Below are positions 22,118 to 34,734 of a DNA stretch of 64,000 bases, piece by piece. Made by a program: the position numbers and the translations under genes. Source of the stretch: Ananas comosus (taxonomy: Eukaryota; Streptophyta; Magnoliopsida; Poales; Bromeliaceae); NCBI RefSeq assembly GCF_001540865.1, contig NC_033623.1:1242774-1306773 (forward strand), in the 5' to 3' direction. Below the pieces are notes generated by a model, which did not search any database, was not told the DNA's origin, and saw only the letters and a list, made by a program, of their open reading frames with translations. Within the stretch, counting starts at the first letter, position 1, and each line of letters opens with the position of its first letter.

Positions 22118-25100
22118 ATGGTGACTAGAACAGTGGATCTTCGGTCGGACACGGTCACGAAGCCCACCGAGGCGATGCGAGCCGCCATGGCGGCAGCTGA
22201 CGTAGATGATGATGTGTTAGGCTCGGACCCGACCGCTCACCGCTTCGAAACAGAGATGGCGAGGATTATGGGGAAGGAGGCCGCGCTCTTTGTGCCGTCG
22301 GGAACAATGGGCAATCTGATCTCGGTGCTGGTTCATTGCGAGGTTAGAGGCAGCGAGGTCATCCTCGGTGGCGATTCCCACATACATGTCTATGAGAATG
22401 GAGGCATCTCAACGATTGGCGGTGTGCACCCAAAGACTCTAAAGAATAACCCGGACGGCACCATGGATATCGATGAGATAGTTGAGGCTATTAGGCATCC
22501 TGAAGGGGAACTCTACTATCCGACCACTAGGTTGATTTGCTTGGAGAATACACATGCTAAGTGAGTATCTTACTTTCCTTCTTACTCAATTTTTTGATAT
22601 TTATGTATATTTTGTTGTTGTCCTAAGTATTCCAAATATCTCAGTATAGGATTCATTTTTTCACTTTCATGAAATATGCCTTCTGAGTTTTTTAAGTTAA
22701 TTGGAGTTAATTGAGACCCCCTGAATTTTGATCCCATATTCGTTACACATAGATTGGCACCGCTACATTAGCATGCTTTCCTAATACTTTAGCATGACTC
22801 AAGATGAAAGTATGCCTTTCACAGTTTTTTTATTGTCTTTAATGGCCCATGACTCTTTCCTTCTTTTCGTGTGCTTGTGACTTATTACCTGATGCTTTAG
22901 GTTCTCCAAAATATTTTCCTACCTTACTGAATGGATGGTTTTGATTGTTTATGTAGAAAATCAAGTGCCCTGTGGTTCAGTACAATTTTGACTAGGGGTG
23001 AGAGAACAAGAGAAGCTTTGCTTTCCTCTTTCTCTGCTTAATTGTAATATTACAGCAAATTTTGAATGTATCGCTTATTCTGTTACTATAGTATGTCTAT
23101 GAGATATTTAAACTAACATTCTACAGTAGTCTAGTTGAGAAAAAAAGATTGATAATAAATAAGTCAATTACAAAATCTTTTAACTAAAAATGAGTTAGAA
23201 ATATTTAAATCACAAATATAGTAGCAATGGGTAAAATTTTGATATCCAAGAAATTAAATCAAATCATTTGTGGGTTGGCCTATCAGTTGTACTGTCTAGG
23301 AAGTGGCGAAAAGCTGTCTGCAGAACTGCTCAGTTGAGGCATAAGGATGATAAGTAAAGAGACAAATAAAAAGGTTGAATTTGATATTTATAAGGTGTAT
23401 GATAGCATTTTAATATGAGCTATTATTATTCAAGATGCACAACAGAGCATATATACCCTCTGCTTTTCAAAAGGACATTTCTTAATATTAAAGTCATTTT
23501 CCATTGGTCTTCCGAGAGAATCAAGACCTCAAGGTTCTGGAGTATGGAGTAACAGATGGAGGGAAAAGGAGAAATAGATGAAAGAGAAGAAACCCTAATA
23601 ACAATTACATACAAAAGTTTTCAACTGTATTGACTTCTCTAGATTTGCTGCAGTTGTGGTGGAAGATGCATCTCTGTGGAATACACAGACAAGGTGGGAG
23701 AAGTAGCAAAAAAGCATGGTCTGAAGCTTCACATTGATGGTGCACGCATTTTTAATGCTGCAGTTGTAAGTTTTAAGTTCTTTTGGTAATTTGCAATTTG
23801 CTATGTACTTTCTGAGTTTTCGTTGGAAAATTGATGTTTGCATTATTTATGTTGTTGAACTGCAATTCCTTCTTTCATTATTGTTTTATCCTGAAATAAT
23901 GCACAAAAATAGATAGTCACTGAAGTATTCTTTGAAAAACTTATCAAGTCGAATTATGCAGATTATTTGGTCTTCCTTGAGGTTGTGAAGCTGAATTCAA
24001 CATTCCATATTATTATCAAGTGGCAATGATTTAACAACTTTGTTCTTGTTGTATAAAAATCTTAAGATATCTTTATGGTACATATCTGCTAGCACAGAAC
24101 AGAGAATATTTTCTCTGCTTTTTCTGTAAAGAATCTTGGCGTAGATTGGTACATGTATTGGTCGATTGTTAATGGGCTGATTCCAATCTTTAGGTGGTTT
24201 GACTGAAGAACTGTTTTGGAATTAATAGGAAAACGTTTGACCTGACTTTTGGAATAAAATACTCTTTATTACTCGCCTGTGGATATGAAGAGGGATGAGG
24301 TAGGAAGCAGGCACGACTGTTCCTGTGCTTGTGTGCTTGTATATTTGAACGGGGCTAGCTTGGACATGAATAAACAATCGTCTCTACTTGATCGTCGCAA
24401 ATGCCCCCTCTTCTCTTCCTGAGGTGATAAATATTATAATCTAATACCTATCGAGCGCCTCTCTGTTTGTAAGGGGAGAGGAAACCTCTTTCTTTAATAC
24501 TTGCTAAGAACTGAATACTTCTTCTATATTTGGGGAAGAGAATGATCTCTCTATTAGTCGAATAGATCTCATTCATTAAAAGGGGTGCCTTGGGCTGTCA
24601 TTGATAAGACTCCTACAGCCTACTGCAATCTGGAATGTAACCCTGCTCTTATGAACTTTAGAGCAACATAGAACCACTAAGGTGACAAAAAAGGTTCCTA
24701 ATACTCTAAATGAAATAAGAAACAAAGTCCGAATAAAGTAATAATATCCTAAAATGCTTAACTGTAATATAAAGTAAGTCTTCGTGGGAAATAAGTGTAC
24801 AATAGGGCCTCATTCGGCTTGCTTTCCTTTAGCCAAGTGGGACATGGCTATGGTGTCCAACTTTCAAGAAGTAACACCTGATCACCCTGCTAGTCCTAGG
24901 ACTCATACAGCAGATAGTGATCAGTTAAATGCCCTAGGACTTACAGCTGCCATAATCTATTCTCAGAAAAACCTCCAACTTCTCTCTCTCCCTCTCGTGT
25001 TCTCATCCAGCCAGGATATGGTATTCCAACTTGGTTCTAGTTGGAACTTGCTATGACATAGTTGATTAGGTATTTTTTTACATTCTTCTAAATAATGCAT

Positions 25101-26988
25101 GCATCTAATATATCAGCTTAATGTGGCAGGCACTGGGAGTCCCTGTTCATAGGCTTGTACAAGCAGCTGACTCAGTTTCAGTATGATTCAACTCCTCTAC
25201 TTCTAATTCTTTAGTCCTTTTCTTTATCTTAACGACCATTGTTAAAGTTTATACTCTTGGTAATGAACTATATTGCCTTCTCTATTACTGTAATTATTTC
25301 GGTAGAAAAATATGGCTACATTCCTTTATTATTTCTGTGACGAACATCTCAGGTATGCATGTCAAAAGGGTTGGGTGCTCCTGTTGGATCTGTTATTGTA
25401 GGTTCAAAATTGTTTATAACCAAGGTAATTTGTGTGCATTTACAGTTATAGATCACCTAGGGATTTGCACTAATCCACTTTTGGCTAATATTCTCTCAGG
25501 CTAGAAGGCTTAGAAAGACCTTAGGTGGTGGGATGAGACAGGTTGGAGTTCTTTGTGCAGCAGCTTATGTTGCCCTACGAGATAACTTGGGAAAACTTGC
25601 GGATGATCACAGAAGGGCTAAGATATTTGCTGGTCGCGCCGTATTTCCTTGTTTATTTATTATCTAGATTATTTTCAATTTCTAAACTGAAGTTCACATA
25701 AGTCAGATATTACCCACTCTGATACGTGTTGCTATTATCGCTTGATTTTTCTAGATGGAATCAAACAAATCAAGCATCTAAGTGTTGATGCAGCTACCGT
25801 GGAGACCAATATGGTTTGCAGTGCTGGCCCATTATTCAGATTCTTTACTTTCAATTCCTGTAGCCTTAATTAATTTATTGCTAGCTCTGCAAGATCAATT
25901 CCAGCTCACAGCCTGTCCTTTTTTTTTTTTTTTCAATCTTTGTGGTGGATAGATATTTTTTAGTATCACAGGGAGTACTTGTCTATCTCCTGCAAATCTC
26001 TGTCAAGTTTTGGAAGAGCATGGCGTATTAGCAATGCCAGTAAGTTCGACGAGGTGTGACTCCAGGCTTGTCTCCTAAACTGGCTCTCTTTCTCGATTTT
26101 TTTTTTTTTCACTGGAGTGATGGAAAATTTGAATTCTCATTCGTCTCGATAGGAGTTTCTGTTTTCATGTTTTGATTTTAATTTTTGACTTGGGATGTAG
26201 GAAATTCCTAGTGTCTGTAGCTTTGTAATTGATCAGTATGCTTCAGAAAATTTTCCAATTACCATTTCAAGGAAAGTTGGTGCTGGAAGTATCCTTTCCA
26301 TTATAGGGGAAGCTTGATGGAAGGATGTTAAAATTCTTTATCCAATGACAAAAGCAATAAAAGAAATGCAAATAATGACATAACCATTAGCATACTATAT
26401 AATAACTTAAAAGGGTTTGAGAGATAATTAACTAAGCGTTGTTATATTAATCTTCAGTACCAGCTACCACCTTTCCAGTTTTATTTTCTGCAATCACACA
26501 GTACGCTGAACATTAATACTGATTTATCAATAATATTTCTTTGGTTTACGTTGCTTTGTGAATGCATATATCTCCCCGAAGGTCCCGACGAGCTTCATTG
26601 AGTGATTAATTTTTCAGACAACTATACCCTGCACAATGGTGACACCAACCTTAGCATGAATAGTATTTATGCATATGTGACACCAACCTTAGCATGAATA
26701 GTATTTATGCATATGCATTTGACAAGGTTAGCAATAAATGAAAGTTAGAAGCTACAATTAGCGACTCATTGTGCATTTTTTTCAGTGTTAGGCTTGTTCT
26801 CCACCACCAAATTTCGGACAACGATGTGCAGTATGCTTTGACATGTATAAAGGTAATGTCTCGAATAACTTTCGCATTTAATAATTAGCTTATACATTTC
26901 TTGCATAATTCTGATATTCTTCACCTTTTCCCTGATTTTCTTCCAGCAAGCTGTTCAAAAATTATTGACCGATGGCGCTGCAAAATGA
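22118..26988 (+). CDS. THA1: Low-specificity L-threonine aldolase
   Basis: A PLP enzyme that splits L-threonine (and allo-threonine) to glycine and acetaldehyde, in threonine breakdown and glycine supply. Nine exons: 22118-22560, 23654-23765, 25130-25180, 25353-25424, 25500-25632, 25755-25813, 25953-26053, 26786-26852 and 26947-26988. Phases agree throughout, giving 359 aa, close to Arabidopsis THA1. It starts MVTRTVDLRSDTVTKPT at the first ATG after the putative leader intron; no transit peptide is evident. Family blocks: DDDVLGSDPTA, FVPSGTMGNL, GGDSHIHVYENGG, RLICLENTHA, LHIDGARIFNA and CMSKGLGAPVGS. The lysine in the last block (about K207) binds PLP. The end is HHQISDNDVQYAL then QKLLTDGAAK. 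A strong GTAAGT at 26040 sits inside exon 7, but only the donor at 26054 keeps frame with exon 8. Confidence 0.94.
26639..26716. repeat. Tandem duplication, about 40 bp x 2, in the last long intron of THA1
   Basis: The block beginning GTGACACCAACCTTAGCATG and continuing to TTATGCATAT occurs twice head to tail with no differences. It lies about 70 bp upstream of exon 8. Confidence 0.85.
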
Positions 26989-27641
26989 TGCTACCCTGCA
27001 AGTTACTGTTATCTTATCTGCCATTGTCTGTAAATTTAATAAAAATGCGCAAAACTGCCATTCACTATTTCGAGATCTTCTTTTCCGCAAATTAATCATT
27101 TCTTCTGTCGGTCATGCGCGCTAACACCGCCAAATTGCTCAAGAAATGTAGATTGATTTAATGTTTGTAGACTTGTTTTTAAAGGACAAGATATTGCGAC
27201 TCATCTATTGCATCAAATTACAAGAGTATAGTTGGAAAAAAAGTTAAAGAGGAATGAAATGAGTTTATTATGTATGCTGGAATTTTTTTTTTTTTTTTCC
27301 CTTTCTTTCTGTCTTATTCCTAATTTGATAGTTTGATCTCTGAAATTTCGGGTCAGATGTTGTATATAATGAAGTTAACCTATTTTTTGGCTAAGTTTCT
27401 CTAGCTAATGGCTGTAGCAAAAGTAAAACATTTAAAATTTCGTAGGAGAAGGTTTGAGCCTTGTGTAAACTTAAATTTGGAGGTCATTATTTCAGCCTCT
27501 GGTTCAATATATTAGGTTAAAGGTAGGATTTTTCAAAGGTATGTTGGATTAGGGATGCAAATCAGGGTTGATGAAGTTAACTCACGCCCCAATTCATCCT
27601 GAATGGGGCAGGGGCAGCAGGTGGGAGTCGAAAATAAGATA

Positions 27642-27676
<35 letters not shown>

Positions 27677-28220
27677 GAGTTGAGCTAGAATACTATCGAT
27701 AGCAAACGAGCTCCATTGCCACCCATTTATTTTCGATGAAAGAGCCTCCAAATTGACGATCAGCACTGTTGAACATGATCTATACCACTTGAAGTGTTTA
27801 GAAATCAAATTTGAAATCTTTTCTACATCATTTGCCTAATAATCAAAATGTTTCAAATTTTGTAATTTTAATGGTCGATATGAGGCGTTTTCTCGTTTAA
27901 CGGCGTAAAGATATCCAAATCAATTAATTTTTTGTTAGAAAATTTTTTAAACTATTTAAAACAAGATTTATACTCTTGATCTTGATTACAAAACTTCTAT
28001 CATCATTTTTTAAAGAATATTTATTTTCAGCCATTCATTTTTGTGTCCACTCGATGGATAAGAGAACAATGTTGAAATTGTATGAAATTTGATTTCTAAA
28101 CACTTCAAGTGATATAGATCATGTTCAACGATGCCGATCGTCGATTTGGAGGCTCCATCATCGAAAACAAATGGGTGGCAACGGAGCCCGTTTGCTATCG
28201 ATAGTATTCTAACTCAACTC
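27677..28220. mobile_element. Long-inverted-repeat element, subfamily V, inside an (AAT)n tract (544 bp)
   Basis: The ends GAGTTGAGCTAGAATACT and its near-perfect inverse (28195-28220) enclose the palindrome CTATCGATAG at both tips. The inner blocks (CAAATTGACGATCAGC, GAACATGATCTATACCACTT) repeat inverted in the right arm (28105-28150) and are related to the other subfamilies. Both flanks are (AAT)n trinucleotide repeats (about 27645-27676 and 28221-28261) rather than (TA)n. Non-coding. Confidence 0.8.
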
Positions 28221-28262
<42 letters not shown>

Positions 28263-28385
28263 TATTCTGAATCCGTCGCAATCTGCTAAAGAAATAGGGC
28301 AAGAAGGAGAGGACACCATCTTGCTCTTGTTTTGCTCCAATCTACTAAAATCCACCAAAGCTTTCTTCCTACTCTAGCCAATCTC

Positions 28386-28568
28386 GAATAGATTGGTACG
28401 GTAAGTAAACCTAAAAAATAGGATAAAAATCAATAAGTCCTGAATTTCGAGATTGGTACGGTAAGTGAACCTAAAAAATAGGATAAAAATCAACAAGTCC
28501 TGAATCTCTCATAACCCGATAAGTGAACGTTAAAAATAGAATAAAAATCAACAAGCCCTGAATCTCTT
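28386..28568. repeat. Tandem array, three units of about 60 bp
   Basis: Units start GGTACGGTAAGTAAACC or similar and end AATCAACAAGTCCTGAATCTC. The first two are nearly identical and the third is more diverged. Confidence 0.75.
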
Positions 28569-28718
28569 CCAATCCACCAAGTAAATGGATAGAAGGTGAG
28601 GACCCTACCCCAGTCTCCCTTTTTTGCACCCTTTTTTGGGATATGCAAGCAAGTTAAAGAAATAAAATAAAAATGAAAAATAATGTCACTTCAAGGAGCT
28701 ATTAAGAACAGATTAATT

Positions 28719-29092
28719 AGGGTAAATTACACTTCTGGTCCTCAAACTACATATGACACGAGTGACACTTTAGTCTACAAATTTTAATTTATTGTAATTT
28801 TTAGCTCGAAATTTTAGAATTATTATAATTAAATTCCACAATATAACTTAGTTGAATAAATATTAATAAATTATTGATGTAGAAGTGATATAGTGTCTTA
28901 ATTATTAAGCACAATACTTCCATATTATTTTATCAATAATTTGTCAATATTTATTCTACTAAATTGGATTGTAGAGGCTTGATTGCAATAATTTGAAACG
29001 TTTGAGCCAAAAATTATAACAAATTAAAATTTGAGTACCAAGGTTTCAAATATACTCCTCATAGTTCAATGACCAATAGTGTAATTTACCCT
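28719..29092. mobile_element. MITE with AGGGTAAATTACAC ends and 7-bp target duplication (374 bp)
   Basis: The left end AGGGTAAATTACACTTCTGG is inverted at the right (CCAATAGTGTAATTTACCCT). The flanks ATTAATT at 28712-28718 and 29093-29099 are identical, supporting a complete element. The interior repeats AAATTTTAATTT blocks in opposite orientation. Non-coding. Confidence 0.8.
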
Positions 29093-29434
29093 ATTAATTA
29101 AATGATGAATGTATGACTAACAGTTTAGCTTGATCGGTTAGTCCTAATTAATTTCTTGGCTTGTAACTTCAGTAAAATTGACTATAATTGATGGGATTGT
29201 TCTTAACTTCAGTTGATTTATGAAAGGTATAGCATGAGAACCACATTAATGGCTGATGTTTTTTTCATTTATTATGTTCTTGTAAATTAGTGACACATTT
29301 TTTAGACTTCTCATGATACAATTTAAATGCCGTGCAAAAATGGTAAACCACAGAATCAACGACACCTAATGTGATCCTGTAGGTTACCATATGCAAATTG
29401 GGTTTACTTCTATTAAACAAGCAAAATCACTGTA

Positions 29435-29706
29435 AAACAATCGTTGTACTCTAAAAGCTTAAGTTGTTAGAGAATGGTGTTTAAATATTTTTATATTTAA
29501 TACTTCCTCACGTATGGGCTCGAGACTTTTTACTTTTTTTAGTCGACCCATAACGTGAGTTTGAATTAAATGAGAGGAAATTAATATGCTAGAAGTCTAA
29601 CGTGACTCGAACTCAGGATTTTCTGCTCTGATACCATATGAAACAATCGTTGTACTCTAAAAACTTAAACTGTTAGAGAACGGTGTTTAAATATTTTTAT
29701 ATTTAA
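29435..29706 (-). mobile_element. TRIM-like miniature LTR element, minus strand (about 272 bp)
   Basis: Two direct repeats of about 66 bp (29435-29501 and 29641-29706, starting AAACAATCGTTGTACTCTAA) flank about 140 bp. Next to the right repeat lies TGCTCTGATACCA (29624-29636), the complement of a tRNA-iMet primer-binding site, so the element reads on the minus strand. The size and layout fit a terminal-repeat retrotransposon in miniature. No coding capacity. Confidence 0.7.
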
Positions 29707-30742
29707 CAAGCACTTGCATAATTCTTTGGATCAAATTGAATATCGCCAATTCGATCCCCACCATATTTTCTCTTGCATAAACACAAGTACATAGCTTTTT
29801 TTTTTTGCTTTTTTTTTTTTTTTCTTTTCAGAGTTTGTCCTTAAGTTAGGGACATGAGTCTTTTGTGTGAAAACGCAAGCAAAGTTTCAATCCATGACCT
29901 CCAAGATGGCGACCCGAATAGAAATCATTGTACTAAGACAAAGACTATTACACGAGTACCAACTCTTGCTTTTAATGCTAATCTTTCATGGTTCTTTATT
30001 TCCAAAATATTATGTTAACAACTTCTACATCAATGAATTTAACCTATGGTCATGGGTTTACTCCGACAAAATAAAAGAACATTCTTAAAATAAAATCATT
30101 TTGTGTCTTTTTTTTGTCATAATGCATGCATATATACTTCTTTTTACTTTCTGTTTATTATTATTGAGATTGTTGATTATTTCAGATACTTGGTCCATAC
30201 ATTGAACGCGATCTAGTAGTTTATTAAGCCTAAAAGGCTACGTCGCATATTTAGACTCCATCTTTTCGTGTAGCCCAAATCTATGTAATCAATCTATCAC
30301 AAATAAGTTCCTGATTGAGTGCAGCAATGGCACTTCTCCACAGTAAAAAATACTACTAAGTACTCATCTTGCCTCTTTTTGAGCTCTTTGTAAATAGTAA
30401 TTCCCAAATCCAAGTGCTTAAGCTAGGGCATGAGAGGTGTACCAAAACATTTGCTTTCTCAAGGAAAACGTGCTTGCAAGAATATATAAATATCCAGTGT
30501 TAACTTTATTGCCTCTGGTTGGCTGCTCCCAATTAGATTTCTTGTGTGTGGGGAGGGTTGACAATATGCTGCCCTTCATTATCCAAAACTTGAATAAAAG
30601 CTTGTCCTATATCACTTGACACCCTTAAATCAAGAGCTCAATTGTACTATCTTCGCACATTTTGATGTTTTCCAAGCTTGCAATGTTCATAGGCGCACTA
30701 AATTTAACTTTAGAATTATTTTCTTGGTATGTGCGTATACGT

Positions 30743-31415
30743 ATTATAATGATCAAACTCGCTAACAATAATAACTTATTAGATCTAAGCTATCGGTTCA
30801 AAATGCTTAAATTCAGGCCTCATATATTCAATATGGGACTATTGGAGCATTACATATTCTCCCTATTTAGACCCTAACGTACTCGTCAGGTCCAAACCCA
30901 AATCATAGACATACGGACCAGGTGGCGATGTGAGATTTTAGAGGCGACTTCTACAAGTTTAAGAGTGGCGATGCTCAATTCTAGATGTGGCTCCTACAGG
31001 TTCAAGAGGTGGTTCCGACCAAATTTATTGGTGTAGAACTTTGCCCCGCATGATGTAAAATTCTAGAAGTAGCACCTACATGTTCAAAAGGTCGTTCTCA
31101 CCAAATCCTCTGTTGGTGTAGCACTTTGCCTCACATAATGTGAAATTTCAGAAGTAGCTTTTACAAGTTCAAAAGATGACTCTCACCAAATCTGTTAGTG
31201 TAGCACTTTACCCCACATAACACTTAGTTTTCACACTTTCGGCTGGTATTTGACTCTGATATCAATTATAATGATCAGGGACCTACTACCAATAATAACT
31301 CGTTGGATTCAAACCATCGGCCCAAAATATTTAAGTTCAATTATTACTAGCATGTGAGGTCTCATACATTCTAATCAGAATTATTTTTTCATTCGATATA
31401 GAACTATTAGGGCAC
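30743..31415 (-). mobile_element. TRIM-like element, minus strand, with internal tandem repeats
   Basis: Related direct repeats (about 30743-30860 and 31265-31412; shared words ATTATAATGATCA and CTAACAATAATAACT or close variants) flank about 400 bp. Just inside the right repeat is GACTCTGATATCAA, a decayed complement of a Met-tRNA primer-binding site. The interior (about 30918-31215) holds about four diverged units of about 85 bp, each with a GTGTAGCACTTTGCC-type block followed by TCTAGAAGTAGC. No open frame. Confidence 0.55.
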
Positions 31416-32202
31416 TACACATGCACAACAGTGAATCATGATATACTCATTTTCTGAAGTAAGTGAGAGTAGATTTTTGCGCTAGCTTTGTAAGGGGCTA
31501 ACATCGATTGATGTAATTTGTGTAAACTTTTGTACTTAGACTATGAGTCATATGCAGCAGGTCACTATGTAGTAATATGCACTTAGGTCAAGAGTAGTAC
31601 AATGACAATTAACAATAGAGGGAAGTTTCTTCTCTTCTCAAAAACTTGTTGATGTATTTCATTGAAATAAAAGAAACTTTCATATAGAAGCATTATGAAT
31701 AGTATAAATGGAAAATCGAATTTCCAAACTGTATATATATGAAATTGATTAAAAAAATGATTACAGAGAAGGTAAATATGAAAATTATTTTGGTAGGTTA
31801 GAAATTTGTATACATAAAGAAAGATACGTTTATTTAAATAAAGATTATACTGTCTCGTGAATAATATGTATTCGAAAGTACTTGCCAAATTTCCTAGAGT
31901 TTTAATGCGATTGCAAATCACCCTTTGAACAATATAAAAGAACTACACGCATAAGCCGTGTGCCCATCCAAATAAAGTACCGAATTTTCTTAAATGATTG
32001 TAGCCATTTAATACAAGAGGTGTAAGATGAAGTATTAAGGATCGCAAGATAATCGCTCGCCAATTGCCATACACAATTAAAAGAATTTCAAACAGTATAT
32101 ATAATTAGTATGATTGATTGAAATAAATATTTTTCTTTCCTGTAATTTTTTAAATTTTATAAAATTTGGTTTAATTGGTGATGTATAATTAATTTTATTA
32201 AA

Positions 32203-32565
32203 TATCCATAGTAATTAAATGATATATTAATTTGATGCATTAGAAAATGGTAAATAGCATTGATCATTCTTTAGCGGTTAATTGGATTTTAATGTGNAAT
32301 CCAATTAACAAACAAATTTAAAACTTATAAACCACATTAAATATCCATAGTAATTAAATGATATATTAAGCAAAAAATCTTGAAAATGGTAAATAGCATT
32401 GATCATTCTTTAGCGGTTAATTGGATTTTAATGTGGTTTATAAGTTTTAAATTTGTTTGTTAATTGGATTTGGTGTGTCGCATGCATCATTCATACACAT
32501 AAGATAATTCCGTATATTGAGTATTTTTAATTTGATGTTTTACATTTTCAAGATTTTTTGCATAG
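32203..32565. repeat. Direct plus inverted duplication around a single N
   Basis: About 95 bp before the N at 32297 (AATATCCATAGTAATTAAAT onward) recurs directly at 32339. The 41 bp after the N (AATCCAATTAACAAACAAAT onward) is the inverse of about 32428-32469. A further inverted pair, GCAAAAAATCTTGAAAATG, joins 32368 with about 32543. This arrangement around an N suggests an assembly join. Confidence 0.7.
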
Positions 32566-32750
32566 TATAAATTGCATCCAACAATTTATATTTGGATTTG
32601 AACATCTTTGTACGTCAAATTTAGTTGAGTGAGTTGTTGGTTGAATAGTATAATTTAACGGGTGAAAACAGTCAAACAGTTAAATCTAACGACGAAAAAC
32701 TAGATAGTATCAAGTGCTTGGTGCTATATATATATATATATATATATATA

Positions 32751-33232
32751 GTCCTGCTACTATCCTATTAATAGGATTGGGACCATTGTCCTATCAAATG
32801 GTTTTGAATGATCGACACTCCAAATTGATAATCGGCACCGTTGAAATTGATCTACACTATAAGAAATATTTAAAAACCGAATTTTATAATTTTTAAAAAT
32901 CATTACCAAATCTATCGAAGAGTCGAAAAAATGAACGGTCATAAATGAATAACCTTCTTAAAATAGAGGTTAGACTTTTTCAAATCATGATCAGAGTTAT
33001 CAAATATTATTTAAATAGTATAAAAAAAATTTTATCAAAAATTCAAGCAATTTAGATTACTCTACACCGTTAAATAAGCAAACGGCTCATATAGGCCGTC
33101 AAAAATTATCGATTTTACGACACTTTGATTACCATGTAAATAATTTTTAAAATTTATGAAATTTTGTTTCTACATATTTCAAATATTCTAGATCAACTTC
33201 AACGGCTCCGATCATCGATTCGGAATCTCTAT
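32751..33232. mobile_element. Long-inverted-repeat element, subfamily IV, right tip replaced
   Basis: The left end follows a (TA)n tract and carries the palindrome CCTATTAATAGG. The sequence through 33232 matches the complete copy at 62272-62826 read in reverse complement (shared words include GTCCTATCAAATGG and GATCGACACTCCAAATTG, or close variants). At CGGAATCTCTAT (ending 33232) the match stops and subfamily II sequence begins. Confidence 0.7.
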
Positions 33233-33760
33233 GCTTTCGAAAGTATGGAGGTCTCCGTGCTTGTAAGTTGTTTTCGATGATGGGACATCCGATTTGGCGA
33301 TCGGTTTCGTTAGACATGATTTACGCTATTAGAACTAGCTAGAAACCAAATTTCATAAACTTTTGATTTCGCTTATCTAGAAAATGAGAAGCCTCAAAAT
33401 GAATGGCTGAAAATAAAAATCTCATAAAAAACAGTGATAAAGGACATAAATTTCAAATCGGAAGTATTGGACTTGCTATTGATGTTAAGTAGAATTTTTT
33501 ATTAGATTTTCATCTAATTTGGATACTTCTACACCGTTGAACTTAAAAACATGCCACATCGGCCGTTAAAATAGTCATTTTTGAGACTTTTTGATCGCTT
33601 GGTAAATAATGTCAAAAAATTATAAAATTTGGTTTCTAAATAATTCCAATAGAGTAGATTATATTTAACGTAGCGATCGTTGAATTGGATTTCCTATCAT
33701 CGAAAACAACTTACAAGCATGGAGGTCTCCGTACTTTTGAAAGTACAGGAGACTTGACGT
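33229..33760. mobile_element. Long-inverted-repeat element, subfamily II, fused to the preceding one
   Basis: Starts at CTATGCTTTCGAAAGTATGG, the subfamily II tip without its outermost bases, and runs through the inner blocks to the inverse tip near 33757 (GTACTTTTGAAAGTAC). It is very similar along its length to the copy at 2961-3500. A (TA)n-rich tract follows. Confidence 0.65.
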
Positions 33761-33830
33761 ATATAATATATATAGTATATATATATTATATATGATATAA
33801 TATGTATATATATAGTATATAGTATATATT

Positions 33831-34373
33831 AGTGAGCTACTATGCTATCGGAAGCACGAAGCCTTCGTGCTTCCAGCTCGTTTTCGATGTTGCGAGTTTC
33901 GAATCGTCGATCGGCTCCGTTAAACTTGATCTAAAGTATTTGAAGTATTAGAAAATAAATTTTATGATTTTACGAGTATCATTTGGCCTAGTGAACAAAA
34001 GGAGCTCAAAATCAACGGCTGAGAATAAAAATCTTACAAAATAATAAATATGACATTAAATTTTAAATCAAAGATATTGATCTGTTTTTATATAGTATAA
34101 AGAATTTTCTATCAAAATTTCACGTGATTTGAATATTTTCTACACCGTTAAACTTGCAAACGGCTCACTACGGCATTGAAATTTTGTTGATTTTGAGCCA
34201 TTCGATCATTAGGCAAATGATATCGAAAAATAATAAAATTTATTTTCTAGGTACTCCAAATACTCTAGATCGATCAAGTTTAATAGAGCCGATCGACGAT
34301 TCGAAAGTCGCAACATCGAAAACGAGCTGGAAGCATGGAAGGCTTCGTGGCTGTCCGATAGCATAGCCTCACT
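33831..34373. mobile_element. Long-inverted-repeat element, subfamily III, complete (543 bp)
   Basis: The ends AGTGAG...CTATGCTATCGGA are inverted at 34345-34373. The left tip has two 12-bp arms (GGAAGCACGAAG and its complement) around one C. The inner block GTTTTCGATGTTGCGAG, TCGTCGATCGGCTCCGTT is repeated inverted in the right arm. Both flanks are TA-rich (TATATAGTATATA). It is the reference copy for the two damaged ones in WAK intron 1. Confidence 0.78.
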
Positions 34374-34394
34374 ATAATATATACTATTATATAT

Positions 34395-34632
34395 AGGCTT
34401 GAATAGCTATTAATTAGTAAAACGCTCTTTTTGCTATCAAGTTTTTAACCCTTGGATAAAAAATTGTAGGGTCAAGATGATATTAGTCGGTTAGAGTTGA
34501 GTGGTCCCCCTAGGGTTGAGTGGTCCCCACTGGGTTATAGTATTTAATCCAATGGTTAGAAATAATGAAAATAGTTGATCCAAAGGCTAAAAAACTGATA
34601 GCAACAATAGAATTTTGCTACTAATAATAATC
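34395..34632. mobile_element. Short MITE next to a (CT)n(TA)n tract
   Basis: CTTTTTGCTATCAAGTTTTT with AACCCTTGGAT at the left is inverted at the right (ATCCAAAGGCTAAAAAACTG, ATAGCAACAATAG). It is the same family as 5588-5760. A 54-bp (CT)n and 46-bp (TA)n compound microsatellite follows (34638-34731). Confidence 0.55.
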
Positions 34633-34635
34633 CAG

Positions 34636-34734
<99 letters not shown>

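Noticed and set aside
30743..31415. CRISPR-like array from the spaced repeats
   Set aside because: Units are diverged, spacing is tandem rather than repeat-spacer, and the DNA is plant nuclear.
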